Notes: a model not told the origin generated them from the letters alone. A stretch of 64,000 nt of DNA from Gentiana macrophylla (GCA_026214975.1 JAOBSW010000336.1:1-64000), one strand, 5' to 3'. Shown: positions 28,086-41,088, numbered from the stretch's first letter. Made by a program: numbers and translations.

Positions 28086-28088
28086 ATT

Positions 28089-31000
28089 TTATTTCTCTAT
28101 CACACTGTGATATTTTACACTTGTCTTGTGAGTTGGTAGTTTGCGGGGCTACCCAAATCGATACGCCTGCTTCGTTTTAGGTTCAGATTTGCGTTGGGCC
28201 AAAGCCCAAAATCGTTCACAACGCTTTTCATAATCTTGCACTTCATTTTCAAAGTTAATTAAAACTTGAGTCTTACAGCTTAAAGTTTTATTCTCATTGG
28301 TTGTTACACACACTATCACATCTCTTCACCAACTGTCCAAGTTTTTCTGAATTTCGGTGTCATTCTGATCTTGTGTGGACTCATACAGCATTTGTATATT
28401 GCATTGTGCATTGTATCACTACATTCACCTTAACCACAATTTCTTTTCTTGAACCTTCATTTATGGCTTCTACATTATATATCTATGATCCTGCAAAAGA
28501 AGAAGTGTTTAGTCAAAGACCACCTTTCTTCGATGGAACAAGGTATGCTGTGTGGAAGAGTAAAATGAAGACTTTTTTTTTAGGAAGCTTAGACCTGCAT
28601 CTATGGTTCATTGTAGAAGATGGTCTTTGCATTTCTAATTCAGCTAGAATTGAAGTTGATAAGGATATAAATGCTTTGGAACAAGACGAGCTTATTGCTT
28701 ATCGAAATTCTAGAGCCATGGCCATTCTTATTAACTCTCTTGGTCCAGTTGAAAGACGGTCTGTTTATTCATGTACAACTGCAAAAGAAGTATGGGATAC
28801 ATTGAAAAAGAGACATGAACAATCAGGCCCGTCTCAGAACATAATTGAACTCATGCATTCATATGAATCATTCCAAATGAGTCCAAATGAGTCTATTAAT
28901 GACATGGTTTCCAGATTGAAACTGATTGTTGACAGCGTGAAATCTTTTGATAAATATTTTTCTGAAATACAAATTCTTAGAAAGATTTTAAGAAGCCTTA
29001 GTCCTGAATGGTCTTCTTTTGTCTCCTTCATTAAAGAAGAAAAAGATCCAAACTCTTTTAGTATTAAAGAACTTATGGAATTTGCATATGTTTATGAGAT
29101 GACTATGTTGTCTCATAAACAGTCTAATCCTGAGTTTTCTAATCATTCTTCAAAAGCTGTTCTTCAATGCCACGAATCGAACCTCTCACATCTTTGAATC
29201 AAGCAGTTTTAAGTTATGAATCTGAATCGAATAGTTCTAGTTATGAATCTGAGTCAGATCACTCAGTCAGCAGCAGTAGTGTCGATGAACTTGATGAAAG
29301 AGCTTTTTACAAGCTGTTCAGATGTTTCAAGCGTTCACTATACAAGAAAGAAATATCTGATGCATCTTCTTCTCGCCCGGATATACGACTGCATCGATTC
29401 TTTGTTTACGAATCTTCATCAAATCTTGAATCGAGCAAAACAACCTTGCTCTCTTGAATCGTGATGTTGCTGAAAACAATTACGAATATGAGCAAATCGA
29501 TCCTGCTTTGTCGAACATATTCTTTGAACCATTTCTTGTTTTTGAGCCTAACCCTCATCCTGAATCGCAGCAAATCAGTCCGGTTGTTGAAATTAATGCT
29601 GAATCTGTGTTTATGCCTCAAACATATTCTGAATCTGATGTAAATGAAAATAACTCCACATTTTCTATTTTAACCAGAGAAAATTTTAAGTTAAAATGTG
29701 AAGTTATGCACCTTAAAAAGGAACTAAGTGATAAAGATAATTTAATTTGTTCCTTAATCAATTCATTTAGTGAGCTTGAATATAAATTTTCAACCCAAGA
29801 AGCTAGGTTAAAACAAAAGGTTTTAGAGTTAAAGGTTGATCTAGAAGCCTTAAGATTTGAGAGAGATGTGTTCAAAAAGATCATTCAAGAATTTGAAAAT
29901 AGCTTTAATGAGCTAAACACTACTCCCTCATTTCCTAAGGAATCTAAACTTCAAACTGACCTAAGTCCTGATTATTCTAAGGAAGATGGAAAGGGCAAAG
30001 ATACAGTCCCTGAAATGGAGCCCTCTTTACTTTATAAACCAATACCTAATTTTCTTTCACAAGCATCATCATCTACAACATTTCATACACATCACACCAC
30101 TGCATCACAGCCTAAGGCTGAATCATCTTCACATCATTCACCTAGACATCATGCTCCTAGGAATCACCATGCTTTTCAATATGATAGAAAATGATCTAGG
30201 AACTTCACTCCTAGACACCACTTTCATCAAGCTGAAATTTCTGCACCTACATATCACAATAATATGAGTCATTCATCATTTTCTAGACAACATGGTCATA
30301 TGACATATCATTCATCCAGTTCCCATGATTCTAGGAACACACATTCATTTAGACATTATGCTCCTAAGTCTCATACACATTCTTATACACATTTCCAGCA
30401 TGCTTTTACACCATAAACTGCTCAATATCACTATATGCAGCCCCCCACATCACACACCATATCATTATCTCATTTTCAGCATTCTAATACCCCATATTTT
30501 CAGCATTTCCATACTCATCCTTCTTATGGTTCTTATGGACTGACATTTTAGAGCCTATGGTTCTAATAATTTTGCTCATAGACCTAAAGTTAGGAAAGCT
30601 TGGGTACTAAGTCTTCTCAGGTAGTGCACAAGGATCCAAAGTTGAGCAAATTTGGGTGCCTAAATCTTTATTGACTAATGTTCAAGGACCCAAAGAATAA
30701 AAGGGTACCAAGTTTCTTGATGTTTGTTTTGCAGGATGTTAATGGCAATCTTTTGGTATCTACTTTGTCCTTGACCTCACATCCTATCCTTAACCTTATC
30801 CTCTTTTGGTATCATTCTTGATATCAATTTCCTATCAAAAAAATCCTTTCCTAGCCTCAATCTTCCTCTTTTCCTTTTATACTCTAAAGCGCCTTAATTG
30901 TTAAGTATTTTGTGACAATTTTAAGTATATGTTTTGCAAGTATAATATCTTTTCTCTCCTATGTTTTAAGCCCTTGATTAATTTTCAAACTAAGGGGAGA

Positions 31001-31144
31001 GATATGTATTAAAATTTATTTTGATAAGTTATTTTATTAAGGGGGAGCTTAAAGCTTCACTTTTAATGAAAGCTCATTTGTAAGGAGCCTACCCCAAAAT
31101 AAAATTTTAGAAGAATATTTTGAAAATAATCAAAGTTTAAGAAT
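28089..31144 (+). mobile_element. Gag-only LTR element, interior 1 (5'-truncated)
   Basis: First of three interiors of one family. It begins at TATTTCTCTATCACACTGTG, which matches position 35196 of interior 2 and 48738 of interior 3, so about 330 bp of leader and the primer-binding site are missing. It holds a gag region (28463-30700) and then about 440 bp of spacer to LTR 1. No protease, integrase or RT is present. The polypurine tract seen in the other copies (AAAGGGGGAGAAT) is altered here to AAAGTTTAAGAAT. Confidence 0.82.
28463..30700 (+). pseudogene. Gag-like protein of the gag-only family, copy 1 (broken)
   Basis: ATG at 28463 (MASTLYIYDPAKEEVF), then a Copia-type gag core (PPFFDGTRYAVWKSKMKTF, KEVWDTLKKRHEQSGP, ILRKILRSLSPEWSSFV) open to 29197. 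Frames then shift: a Ser/Glu-rich stretch, a predicted coiled coil (about 29680-29910; NFKLKCEVMHLKKELSDKD), a long His-rich tract (30080-30530) and a C-terminal WVPK-like segment ending near 30700. There is no CCHC zinc knuckle. Stops include a TGA near 30194 and a TAA near 30415. The WVPK motif normally sits just before the protease in Copia polyproteins; here the reading ends right after it. Retains sense codons where copies 2 and 3 have stops. Confidence 0.8.
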
Positions 31145-31612
31145 TGTTGAGTATTTTGTGTTGATGTATTTCAAAATATATTTATTTTGGGATATATCAT
31201 ATAATACCCTACAATTAACCTTGTCACTAAATGTCTTGACCCTAAGTGACATCGTGTTTGAAAATTATCAAGTCACTACAAGCCTATTTTGTCCATACTA
31301 TTTTATGTGACCAAAATATCTTATGATACTTGATCAATAAACATGTATGTCACACTAAAGCTTTGTACTATATTTTATATGTGACATAAATTGCTTTCTG
31401 ATATTTTATCTAAATCTATGTGTATGTCAAATTAAGAGTTTGATTTTTATAAATGTGTCAAACGATCTTTGTCATGACTTGAATAGTTGTGTGACATGTG
31501 ACATGTGACATGTGACATTACTCTAATCTTATACTTTATATGTCACATTATTTTCTCTTATGTTTGTGATATATTTTATTATATTATATCTCATTATCTA
31601 TCTATCTATCTA

Positions 31613-31664
<52 letters not shown>

Positions 31665-32983
31665 TTTTATTCAAATATATAATTTTGGTTCTTTCGGCCC
31701 TTGCCCTTTTCCCACCCGTAACATATTATATATCTTATTATATATATTATTAAACCTTCTTTTTGACAAACCCTACATAAACTTTCCTGCCACCCCTCCC
31801 TAGATGATTCTAGGCATCTATCCCACTATCTCAATTAACCACCCGTCTTTATCACTTCCCTCTTTCCCATACACCATTTTTTATCTTCCAAAAAAAAGTC
31901 TCTATCTCTTTTACTCTCCTCATAAATCCTCCACCGTTCCATATCTCCTTTTTCGTATAACACCAAACTCCTTTCTCGTTCTATTAATTCAACAGAGCCT
32001 TTTTTGCTTTCTTCTTTAAACAACTCCTTCATTTCCTTTCTCTAAAAAAGCTTCGGTCTCTCACACATCATTCAATTGTCTACTTGATCTATTTCCTCTT
32101 CCATGAATTTTCTATCTGCTAAAGAAACCTTATGGTTTCAACAATCTGTCTTCTACCCAAAATAGCTCTCTGTTGATAACATTTTGGTTCAACGTTGCTG
32201 TTCATTCCAAAATAGCTCTAATTTGGACCTTGGAATCTCTGCAACACTTGTTGATGCCAGGCTTGTGCTCAGTGTGTCCGTGAAGGTGGAGAACCGGCCA
32301 AAATGAATCTCTGACTTTGCTGAGGCCGATGATGGTTTATTTGAAGCCAATGTTGACATATCATCCACCAAAATCGACCCGTGAATCTCGTTCAGGAAAG
32401 TTTTTCTTTGCTTGGTATTTTTGAATTGATCTTTCTTTTGTCTCTTTCTCAATCTTAGATCTCAGGCCCTATTTGACTTTTCTGAGTGTTAAAGATTTCA
32501 TCTTTTAGTGATTAAAATGCTTAATCGAATTGCATGAGAAGACCTGTGTTTTTCGTGCTTTAATCACCTAGTTTTGCTTAAATTGAGTTTCTAATCTAAT
32601 TAAAGCTTGTAACATTAATCGAGTATGGCATTCTCTGTTTAGATCTGAATATATTGACTAATCGATTTGTACATGCACTTGATATGCCCTTGGTCTTGCA
32701 AATCGATTTTGTTTTGTTGTTAATCTGTCAAAATTGCTTAACCAAAAATCTCAGTTTAAAGGTCAAATCTTTCAGTGATTTTTGATAAATCGAAAACGAG
32801 TCAAAGGCTTAATCTTTCTCTCTTTACAATGTCCAATGTGCCTAATCTCTATGCTATAATTTGTTACTTTTAAGTTTATCCGAAAATTTGACATGCATGT
32901 TTAAATGAATATGTGGTTTGATGCTATGATGATACATGTTCTACCTGCTTTTTTCTTGATTATTGTTGGTCCTAATGTGTTGC

Positions 32984-33038
<55 letters not shown>

Positions 33039-33214
33039 TAATATGTATTCGGTGTAAAGTTGATGTATTGTAGCAAGTTTGTCCATATTTGTGTTGAATT
33101 CTCAATCCGAAAATATACTAATTAATCTATATATCTGCTTTGTGTCTATACACATATTTATATAAAATATATTGCTTGTTGAGTTTTGTCCCTTTTCTTG
33201 TCTATGGCTGTTAA

Positions 33215-33272
<58 letters not shown>

Positions 33273-34865
33273 TTATATGATGACCACATCACTTGGGTGG
33301 TCAATTTTATTTTTAATATGTATTTTGGGTACACATATCAATGATATATTTATCACTTATATATATGTGTATAATAAATATAAAAATATTTTTCAGATCT
33401 ATTTTAAACTCTTCTCCTTGTTACATGTAAAAGTTGTCTTCAAAATGATGTTTGAAAAGTTGTGCCATTTTTCTCTCCCATGTGATATGTGCCTTGTTAA
33501 ATGTGTCTTTTGTTTTCTCCCAAGTCTTTTATTATGACTGTTCAGTACTTGCAAATGTTATTTACTTTTCTACCACAGATTTAATATGTTTGTTTAAGTG
33601 TGTAGACTCTCTCTTGGTACATCATATTATAGACGTTGCAGCTAGATTGCACAAAAGACAAAAAGCTGTACCTGAAAATGCAAAAGAACCGTTGGATATT
33701 GCTGCAAAGTTGTAGCTGGACTACAATATAAATATACCCAGCCATATCAAATGAAAGTGTAGAACAGCCTCTCCAATCAACATATTCACTAAGTCTCAAC
33801 CTTATTTTCTCAATACTTGTATACTGAAATCAATTTTAATTTCTTGAGTGTTAGAAAAGTGAGGTGTTAGTGTGTTAGAGTGTACCTCTAAAAGAAACCT
33901 TTAGTGAGTTGTGTTGTAGTGTTGAGAGTGTTCTCCACTTGCTATTGAGGAGAAATAACAAGGGAACATCTAGGCCAAGCTGTGTGTTTATTGATTCGGT
34001 TCGTTCTCTTTGGGTTACGAATTCACGGAGCTGAATTCGGGTTCAAGAATCCGGGTAGTGATTCTTGTCAAGTACTCCTTTGGTGAGTGTTTTACTCCTT
34101 TAGTGAGTGTTACTCCTTTGGTGAGTGTGTTGTACAAATCTATTGAATGTTGTTATTATGGATTTAGGACATCTTAGTGTTAGTCGGTGTATGTGGTTAG
34201 CTTTAGACTAACACTAATTTGTTATCCGGTTAGTGACACTTTAACAGTAAAAGTGTTGTAATTTTATCTCCTTTTGTTTTTGTTTTGTAATAAGACTCAA
34301 ATGACATATAGTGAAATCTTTGTGTGTGGGTGTGATCTCTATTAGATCACACATATGTGCTTTAGATAGTTTATATCTTGATACACACCATAGAATTGCA
34401 TGTCTTAGGCTTAAACAAGATAAAAACTGAATCTCTGCAATTCTGTGATTTTTGTTGAACACTTAGAAGTTGCATGTTATAAGTTAACACTCTGAAATCT
34501 GAATCTTCATCTCTTCTGTGCTGATTTTGGTTAAGTGTTGTAACTGCAATTGTGTTCAAACTGTTACATTATTTGGTATCAGTTTCAGCTTTGCAATCAC
34601 AATCTTTTATCATAACAAACTGAACTTGATCTGGAAACTATTCAACTGAAGTTAACTTAGGTTCATATAGTTAATTGAAACTAGATCTTCTGCCTTGGTT
34701 CGTTAACTGAACTAAGTTAAGTGTATACTCTGATTTTCTCTGATAAACCACTGAATTGTTTTTAACTGCATACGTATCCTTGAAAATGGTTAAAGAATTT
34801 TTAAAAGGTCATAATACTCTATTCACCCCCCTCTAGAGTATTTATTGCTTGTTCTCGATCCAACA
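31145..34865 (+). repeat. LTR 1 of the gag-only family, 3.7 kb
   Basis: Starts TGTTGAGTATTTTGTG right after the former purine-tract position and ends CTCGATCCAACA, so TGTTG/CAACA form the ends. A primer-binding site follows at 34869. The last part has ATTCACCCCCCTCTAGAG, a phrase typical of the end of SIRE-like Copia LTRs. It contains three TA microsatellites (about 31598-31660, 32996-33034 and 33217-33269), a CT-rich leader-like stretch (31800-32100), a minus-strand open stretch shared with LTR 2 (32189-32452), and a TATA box at 33727. It serves as 3' LTR of interior 1 and 5' LTR of interior 2. Confidence 0.75.
33727..33734 (+). promoter_or_regulatory. TATA box of LTR 1
   Basis: TATAAATA in the context ACAATATAAATATACCCAGCC, about 1.1 kb before the LTR end and conserved in LTR 2 at 45456-45463. 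Probable Pol II promoter of the element. Confidence 0.5.
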
Positions 34866-34868
34866 CTA

Positions 34869-34880
34869 TGGTAGCAGAGC
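34869..34880 (+). other. Primer-binding site, interior 2
   Basis: TGGTAGCAGAGC, initiator tRNA-Met type, three bases after the LTR end. The same site follows LTR 2 at 48410-48421. Confidence 0.75.
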
Positions 34881-35589
34881 TTGGTTTTGACCTTGCTGAT
34901 ACCTGTTTTACATTCTGTATCAGAACATGTCACCAGTTGATCAGTTTCTGTATCAGTTTGTTTTGTGATTGTATTTATTGTGTTTTTGTGATAAGTCCTG
35001 AAACTTGCTTATATGTGCTGAATTTTGATCTATATGTTTTTGCTGCTATATTTGTTATAGTTCGAAATTCTTGTGCTGTATTGGCATTGCTACAAGTTCG
35101 TGTGGTTGTGTGTTTGCTAAATCTGAAAGTTATGTGGCTATCTGTTATTAAGTACTGAATCTGTGTGTAGTATCTGAGTGAATGAGCTTAATTTTATTTC
35201 TCTATTACACTGTGATATTTTACACTTGTCTTGTGAGTTGGTAGTTTGCAGGGCTACCCAAATAGATATGCCTGCTTCGTTTAGGTTCAGATTTGCGTTG
35301 GGCCAAAGCCCAAAATCGTTCACAACGCTTTACATAATCCTGCTATTCTGATTCATTTTATAACAACCCATATTTTCAAAGTTAATTAAAACTTGAGTCT
35401 TACAGCTTAAAGTTTTATTCTCATTGGTTGTTACACACACTATCACATCTCTTCACCAACAGTCCAAGTTTTTCTGAATTTCGGTGTCATTCCGATCTTG
35501 TTTGGACTCATACAGCATTCGTATACTGCATTGTGCATTGTATCACAACATTCACCTTAACCACAATTTCTTTTCTTGAACCTTCATTT

Positions 35590-37848
35590 ATGGATTCTAC
35601 ATAATATACCTATGATCCTGCAAAAGAAGAAGTGTTTGGTCAAAGACCACCTTTCTTCGATGGAACAAGGTATGCTGTGTGGAAGAGTAAAATGAAGACT
35701 TTTTTTAGGAAGTTTAGACCTACATCTATGGATCATTGTAGAAGATGGTCTTTGCATTTCTAATTCAGCTGGAATTGAAGTTGATAAAGATGGAAATGAT
35801 TTGGAACAAGTCGAGCTTATTTCTTATCAAAATTCTAGAGCCATGGCAATCCTTATTAACTCTCTTGGTCCAGTTGAAAGACGGTCTGTTTATTCATGTA
35901 CAACTGCAAAAGAAGTATGGGATACACTGAAAAAGAGACATGAACAATCAGGCCCGTCTCATAAAATAAATGAACTCATGCATTCATATGAATCATTCCA
36001 AATGAGTCCAAATGAGTCTGTTAATGACATGGTTTCCAGATTGAAACTGATTGTTGACAGTTTGAAATCTTTTGATAAATTTTTTTCTGAAATACAAATT
36101 CTTAGAAAGATTTTAAGAAGCCTTAGTCCTGAATGGTCTTCTTTTGTCTCCTTCATTAAAAAAGAAAAAGATCCAAAGCTGTTTTAGTATTAAAGAACTT
36201 ATGGAATTAGCATATGTTCATGAGAGATGACTATGTTGTCTCATAAGCGATCCTAATCTCGAGTTTTCTAATCATTCTTCAAAAGCTGTTCTTCAATGCC
36301 ATGAATCGAACCTCACAATCTTTGAATCAAAGCAGTTTGAGTTATGAATCGAATCGAATAGTTCTAGTTATGAATGCGAGTTAGATCACTCGGTCGGCCG
36401 CGAGTAGTGTCGATGAACTCGATGAACGAGCTTTTACAAGTCGTTCGGATGTTTCAAGCCTTCACTATACAAGAAAGAAATATCGATGCATCTTCCTCTC
36501 AGTCAAATATACACCTACATCGATTCTTTGTTTACGAATCTTCATCAAAAAAGTCGAATCACAACAAAGCGACCTTGTTCTTTGAATGCGTGATGTTGCC
36601 TAAAAACAATTACGAATATGAGCAAATCGGTCATCTTTGTCAAACATATTCTTTGAACAATTTTTCTTTTTTTGAGCCTAACACTTATCTTGAATCGCAA
36701 ACAAATCAGTCCGGTTGTTGAAATTAATGCTGAATCTGCGTTTATGCCTCAAACATATTCTGAATCTGAGGTAAATGAAAATAACTCCACATTTTCTATT
36801 TTAACCAGAGAAAATTTAAAGTTAAAATGTGAAGTTATGCACCTTAAAAGGGAACTAAGTGATAAAGATAATTTAATTTGTTCCTTAATCAATTCATTTA
36901 GCGAGCTTGAATATAAATTTTCAACCCAAGAAGCTAGGTTAAAACAAAAGGTTTTAGAGTTAAAGGTTGATCTAGAAGCCTTAAGATTTGAGAGAGATGT
37001 GTTCAAAAAGATCATTCAAGAATTTGAAAATAGCTTTAATGAGCTAAACACTACTCCCTCATTTCCTTAGGAATCTAAACTTCAAACTGACCTAAGTCCT
37101 GATTCTTCTAAGGAAGATGGAAAGGGCGAAGATACAGTCCCTGAAATGCAGCCCTCTTTACTTTATAAACCAATACCTAATTTTCTTTCACAAGCATCAT
37201 CATCATCATCATCTACACCATTTCATACACATCACACCACTGCATCATAGCCTAAGGCAGAATCATCTTCACGTCACTCACCTAGACATCATGCTCCTAG
37301 GAATCACCATTCTTTTCAATATGATAGAAGAGGATCTAGGAACTTCACTCCTAGACACCACTTTCATCAAGCTGAAAATTTTGCACCTACATATCACAAT
37401 AATACGAGTCATTCATCATCTTCTAGACAACATGGTCATAGGACATATCATTCATCCCGTTCCCATGATTCTGGGAACACACATTGATTTATACATTATG
37501 CTCCTAGGCCTCATACACATCTTATACACATTTCCAGCATGCTTTTACACCACAAGCTGCTCAATATCACTATATGCAGCCCCCACATCACACACCATAT
37601 CATTATCATCATGCACCTCATTTAAGCATTCTTATACCCCATATTTTCAGCATTTCCATACTCATCCTTCTTATGGTTCTTATGGACAGCATTTTAGAGC
37701 CTATGGTTCTAATAATTTTGCTCATAGACCTAAAGTTAGGAAAGTTTGGGTACCTAAGTCTTCTCTTGGTAGTGCACAAGGATCCAAAGTTGAGCAAATT
37801 TGGCTGCCTAAATCTTTATTGACTAATGTTCAAGGAGCCAAAGAATAA
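35590..37848 (+). pseudogene. Gag-like protein of the gag-only family, copy 2 (broken)
   Basis: Same layout as copy 1: Copia-type gag core (35801-36180), Ser/Glu-rich stretch, coiled coil (36672-37070), His-rich tract and the WVPK-type end, with TAA at 37846-37848. It is dead: the fifth codon is TAA (ATG GAT TCT ACA TAA), with a TAG near 37068, a TAG near 37247, a TGA near 37485 and several frameshifts. All four of these nonsense changes are also in copy 3 but not in copy 1. Confidence 0.8.
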
Positions 37849-38290
37849 AGGGGTACCAAGTTTCTTGATGTTTGTTTTGTAGGCTTTTTGGTATCTACTT
37901 TGTCCTTGACCTCACATCCTATCCTCCACCTTATCCTCTTTTGGTATCATTCTTGATATCAATTTCCTATCAAAAAAAATCCTTTCCCTGACCTCAATCT
38001 TCCTCTTTTTCCTTTTTACACATTAAGGCCTTAATTGTTAAGTATTTTGTGACAATTTTAAGTATATGTTTTTCAAGTATAATATCTTTTCTCTCCTATG
38101 TTTTAATCCCTTGATTAATTTTCAAACTAAGGGGGAGAGATATGTATTAAAATTTATTTTGATAAGTTAGAAATGTTTTATTAAAGGGGAGCTTAATGCT
38201 TAACTTTTAATGAAAGTTCATTTGTAGGGGGAGCCTACCCCAAAATAAAGTTTTAGAAGAATATTTTGAAAATAATCAAAGGGGGAGAAT

Positions 38291-39068
38291 TGTTGAGTAT
38301 TTTGTGTTGATGTATTTCAAAATATATTTATTTTGGGATATATCATATGATTACCCTACAATTAACCTTGTCACTAAATGTCTTGATACTAAGTGACATC
38401 GAGTTTCAAAATTATCAAGTCACTACAAGCCTATTTTGTCCATACTATTTTATGTGACCAAAATATCTTATGATACTTGATCAATAACTTGTGTATGTCA
38501 CACTAAAGCTTTTTACTATATTTTATATGTGACATAAATTGCTTTACAGTATTTTATCAAAATCTATGTGTGTCAAATTAAGAGTTTGATTTTTATAAAT
38601 GTGTCAAACGATCTTTGTCATGACTTGAATAGTTATGTGACATGTGACATTACTCTAATCTTATACTATATATGTCACATTATTTTCTCTTATGTTTGTG
38701 ATATATTTTTATTATATTACATCTCATTATCTATCTATATATATAATATTATTTTTATTCAAATATATAGTTTTGGTTCTTTCGGCCCTTGCCCCTTTTC
38801 CCACCCGTAACATATTATATATCTTATTATATACATTATTAAACCTTCTTTTTGACAAACACTACATAAAATTTCCTGCCACCCCTCCCCTAGATGATTC
38901 TAGGCATCTATCCCACTATCTCAATTAACCACCCGTCTTTATCACTTCCCTCTTTCCCATACACCATTTTATATCTTCTAAAAATAAGTCTCTATCTCTT
39001 TTACTCTCCTCATAAATCCTCCACCGTTCCATATCCCTTTTTTCGTATAACACCAAACTCCTTTCTCT
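38291..39068 (+). repeat. LTR 2, left piece
   Basis: First 778 bp of an LTR copy (TGTTGAGTATTTTGTG to CACCAAACTCCTTTCTCT), matching LTR 1 from 31145 to about 31977. It then joins foreign DNA. The identical junction (CTTTCTCT to GAGAATTCAATG) occurs at 62688 in LTR 3, so the join predates the duplication that made both copies. Confidence 0.75.
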
Positions 39069-39284
39069 GAGAATTCAATGTCGGCATGTGCCTCATGGGC
39101 CTCAATTTTAGTCTATGTTTTGAATTCAAGCCTCATGATATTCAATTGCAGAGTATTTGCTATGTCTATTTGCCTTGATGAGCCTCCCATTTTATAAAAG
39201 TTATAGATCCCTACGGAGACAAGCAGAGCCCTTTTTCTTTTTAGGTCTGGTTTGTGCTTATCATTTGTAGGTTTTTCATTTTGT
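39069..39284. other. Foreign segment joined to LTR 2
   Basis: DNA not present in LTR 1, beginning GAGAATTCAATGTCGGCATG. Together with 41089-43479 it formed one continuous segment before a solo LTR entered it. It reads like non-coding or intron DNA of a host gene. A copy lies at 62689-62908. Confidence 0.45.
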
Positions 39285-39289
39285 AAATA

Positions 39290-40326
39290 TGTTGGAAATA
39301 AAATTTATGTTTTGATGATGATTCATCACTTATTCAGTTATTGTTTTTAGACCCCATTGAGGAAGTGTCATAACTAACTGTTATAGTGCAAAGTAAAAAA
39401 CATGTCTAAAAATCATTGTATATGATTTAATAGAGTCTGATATAGTTGTATAAGTTAATCAGACAAGCACTGTAATAGTTCTAGATTCAGAACTGAGAAT
39501 ATGAGAAACTGATTTATTGAACTGAGTTCCCAACTGAACCTGACCAAGAGTACTTCAACCATAACTGAGGAATCAGACTCAGTTATGAAAGAACTGAAGA
39601 AGGTAAGTTCGCTGAGAGACACAGACTCAGTTGGCTTATCTAGAAGATAGAAGAACTGAGGGTTCAAACTCGGTTATTGAAGAATGAAGAACTGAGGGTT
39701 CAAACTCAGTTTATGAAGACCAAGTCGAGACTATGAAGTTAGACTTCAGGCAAGTCTGTGATGACCTGAACTGACTTTATGGATCTTGTATGAAGGACTA
39801 AGAATCATATGGACAATGAAATCTTAGATGATATATTAAAAAAGGTGTACTCTGATTAAGTCAATAATAATCAGATGAAGGATAGAGTACTGAGATTTTG
39901 AAGAAGAGTAAAATCTCAGTTAATGCTCTTAAACTGACCACGTCTTATTGAATCAGATTTGGAACTGGAATAAGTAAAACTTATGAAGAATCAGACCATT
40001 ATAAATCAAGCAATTTTATTGGTCTGTAAAGGTGTCCTTTCTGACACTGACATACAAAAGAAAAGCAGGACCACTAACGGGTATAATGATTCAAATCCGA
40101 ATGAACTAACCGTTAGAGAAACCCCTATAAATAGATCTCTTCTACAACAAGAAGAGTGTGGAATTCTAAGAATCATCTAGTCAAGAAAGATCAAGTAAAG
40201 GGGGAAAGTAATCAGAAGAATTCCTGCCATATGCTTTATTGCAAGATCAAGAAATTTCTTCAAGTGTTCATAAGCATTCAAAGGAAGATCAAGATCAATC
40301 ATTTGAAGAAATACAGAGCCGTGCAT

Positions 40327-40377
<51 letters not shown>

Positions 40378-41083
40378 CTAGAAGAGAATCTCAAATAACA
40401 ATTGAATCATAGTTATTGATTCAAGTCTCAACTTTGATTTTATCAAAGGTCTTAGAGTGTGAAACACCAAGAAGGTGTGAAGGACAGTTGAGCTGCAGTC
40501 AGGAAGACTATATTTGTGATGAGCTGGTGAAGAGGCAAGACAACCCTCCAAGGACCAGTGTTTCAAACAATCCAAGAGCAGCCATCCTACCTGTTCTACA
40601 AGTGTTTAGATAGTGAAAATAGGGATTAGTCAAGGACTATCAGTATAGGACTTTTTGTAACTGGGCCATCTCAAAAGTTCTAGTGGAAATTTTCCTCCGC
40701 ATCACAGGGGAAGAGAGGACTGACAGAACTACACCAACTGGAACCTCTATAATTCTTGTCTATTTACTTTACGCATTTAATTACTGCATTGTAGTTATAT
40801 TCATCTAGTTCACATACTCAGCAAATACTAGAAACTGAGTCAGCACTTTAACTGATAACTCATATTTTACAAAGGCTTATTTAATCCGCTGCCGGTTAAC
40901 TCAGTTCAGGATAAGTCAGTTTTGACTTATACTCAGCTAAGTTAGCTTAACTCCACACAAGTTTTTAAGTTGAACTTAATCTAGTTTAAGATTCAGTTTT
41001 TGGGTGAGCTTTTGGTGACAAGTTTATTCACACCCCCCCCCCCCCCGGTCTAAATTTGTGTTAGCCTTTCCAAGGGACCAACA
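39290..41083 (+). mobile_element. Solo LTR, Copia (SIRE-like), 1,794 bp
   Basis: Starts TGTTGGAAATAAAATTTATG and ends CCAAGGGACCAACA, with AAATA on both sides (39285-39289 and 41084-41088). Near its end it has TTCACACCCCCC, the C-rich stretch typical of SIRE-like LTR ends. A TATA box (CTATAAATAG) lies near 40126-40135, and a TA/CA microsatellite at about 40329-40378. No interior remains, so it arose by recombination between two LTRs. Confidence 0.85.
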
Positions 41084-41088
41084 AAATA

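Larger units (their letters stand above)
34866..38290 (+). mobile_element. Gag-only LTR element, interior 2 (full length, 3,425 bp)
   Basis: Complete interior between LTR 1 and LTR 2. It opens with CTA and then the primer-binding site TGGTAGCAGAGC (34869-34880), followed by a 0.7-kb leader, the gag region (35590-37848) and about 440 bp of spacer. It closes with the purine tract AAAGGGGGAGAAT directly before LTR 2. No pol domains in any frame. Length matches interior 3 (3,426 bp) once the Gypsy insertion is removed. Confidence 0.82.

Noticed and set aside
29618..29884. Ser/Leu-rich minus-strand frame repeated in the three gag copies (also 36749-37015 and part of 50283-50687)
   Set aside because: Antisense shadow of the gag coiled coil; its conservation follows from the sense strand.
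31505..31753. Tyr/Ile frames over TA microsatellites
   Set aside because: Low-complexity artefacts, also at 33172-33537, 40156-40398 and 62122-62548.
37117..37848. 243-codon His/Ile/Leu-rich frame as an independent protein
   Set aside because: Its first two thirds are a shadow frame of the gag His-rich tract; only the end is the true gag frame after a frameshift. The same holds for 60663-61388.
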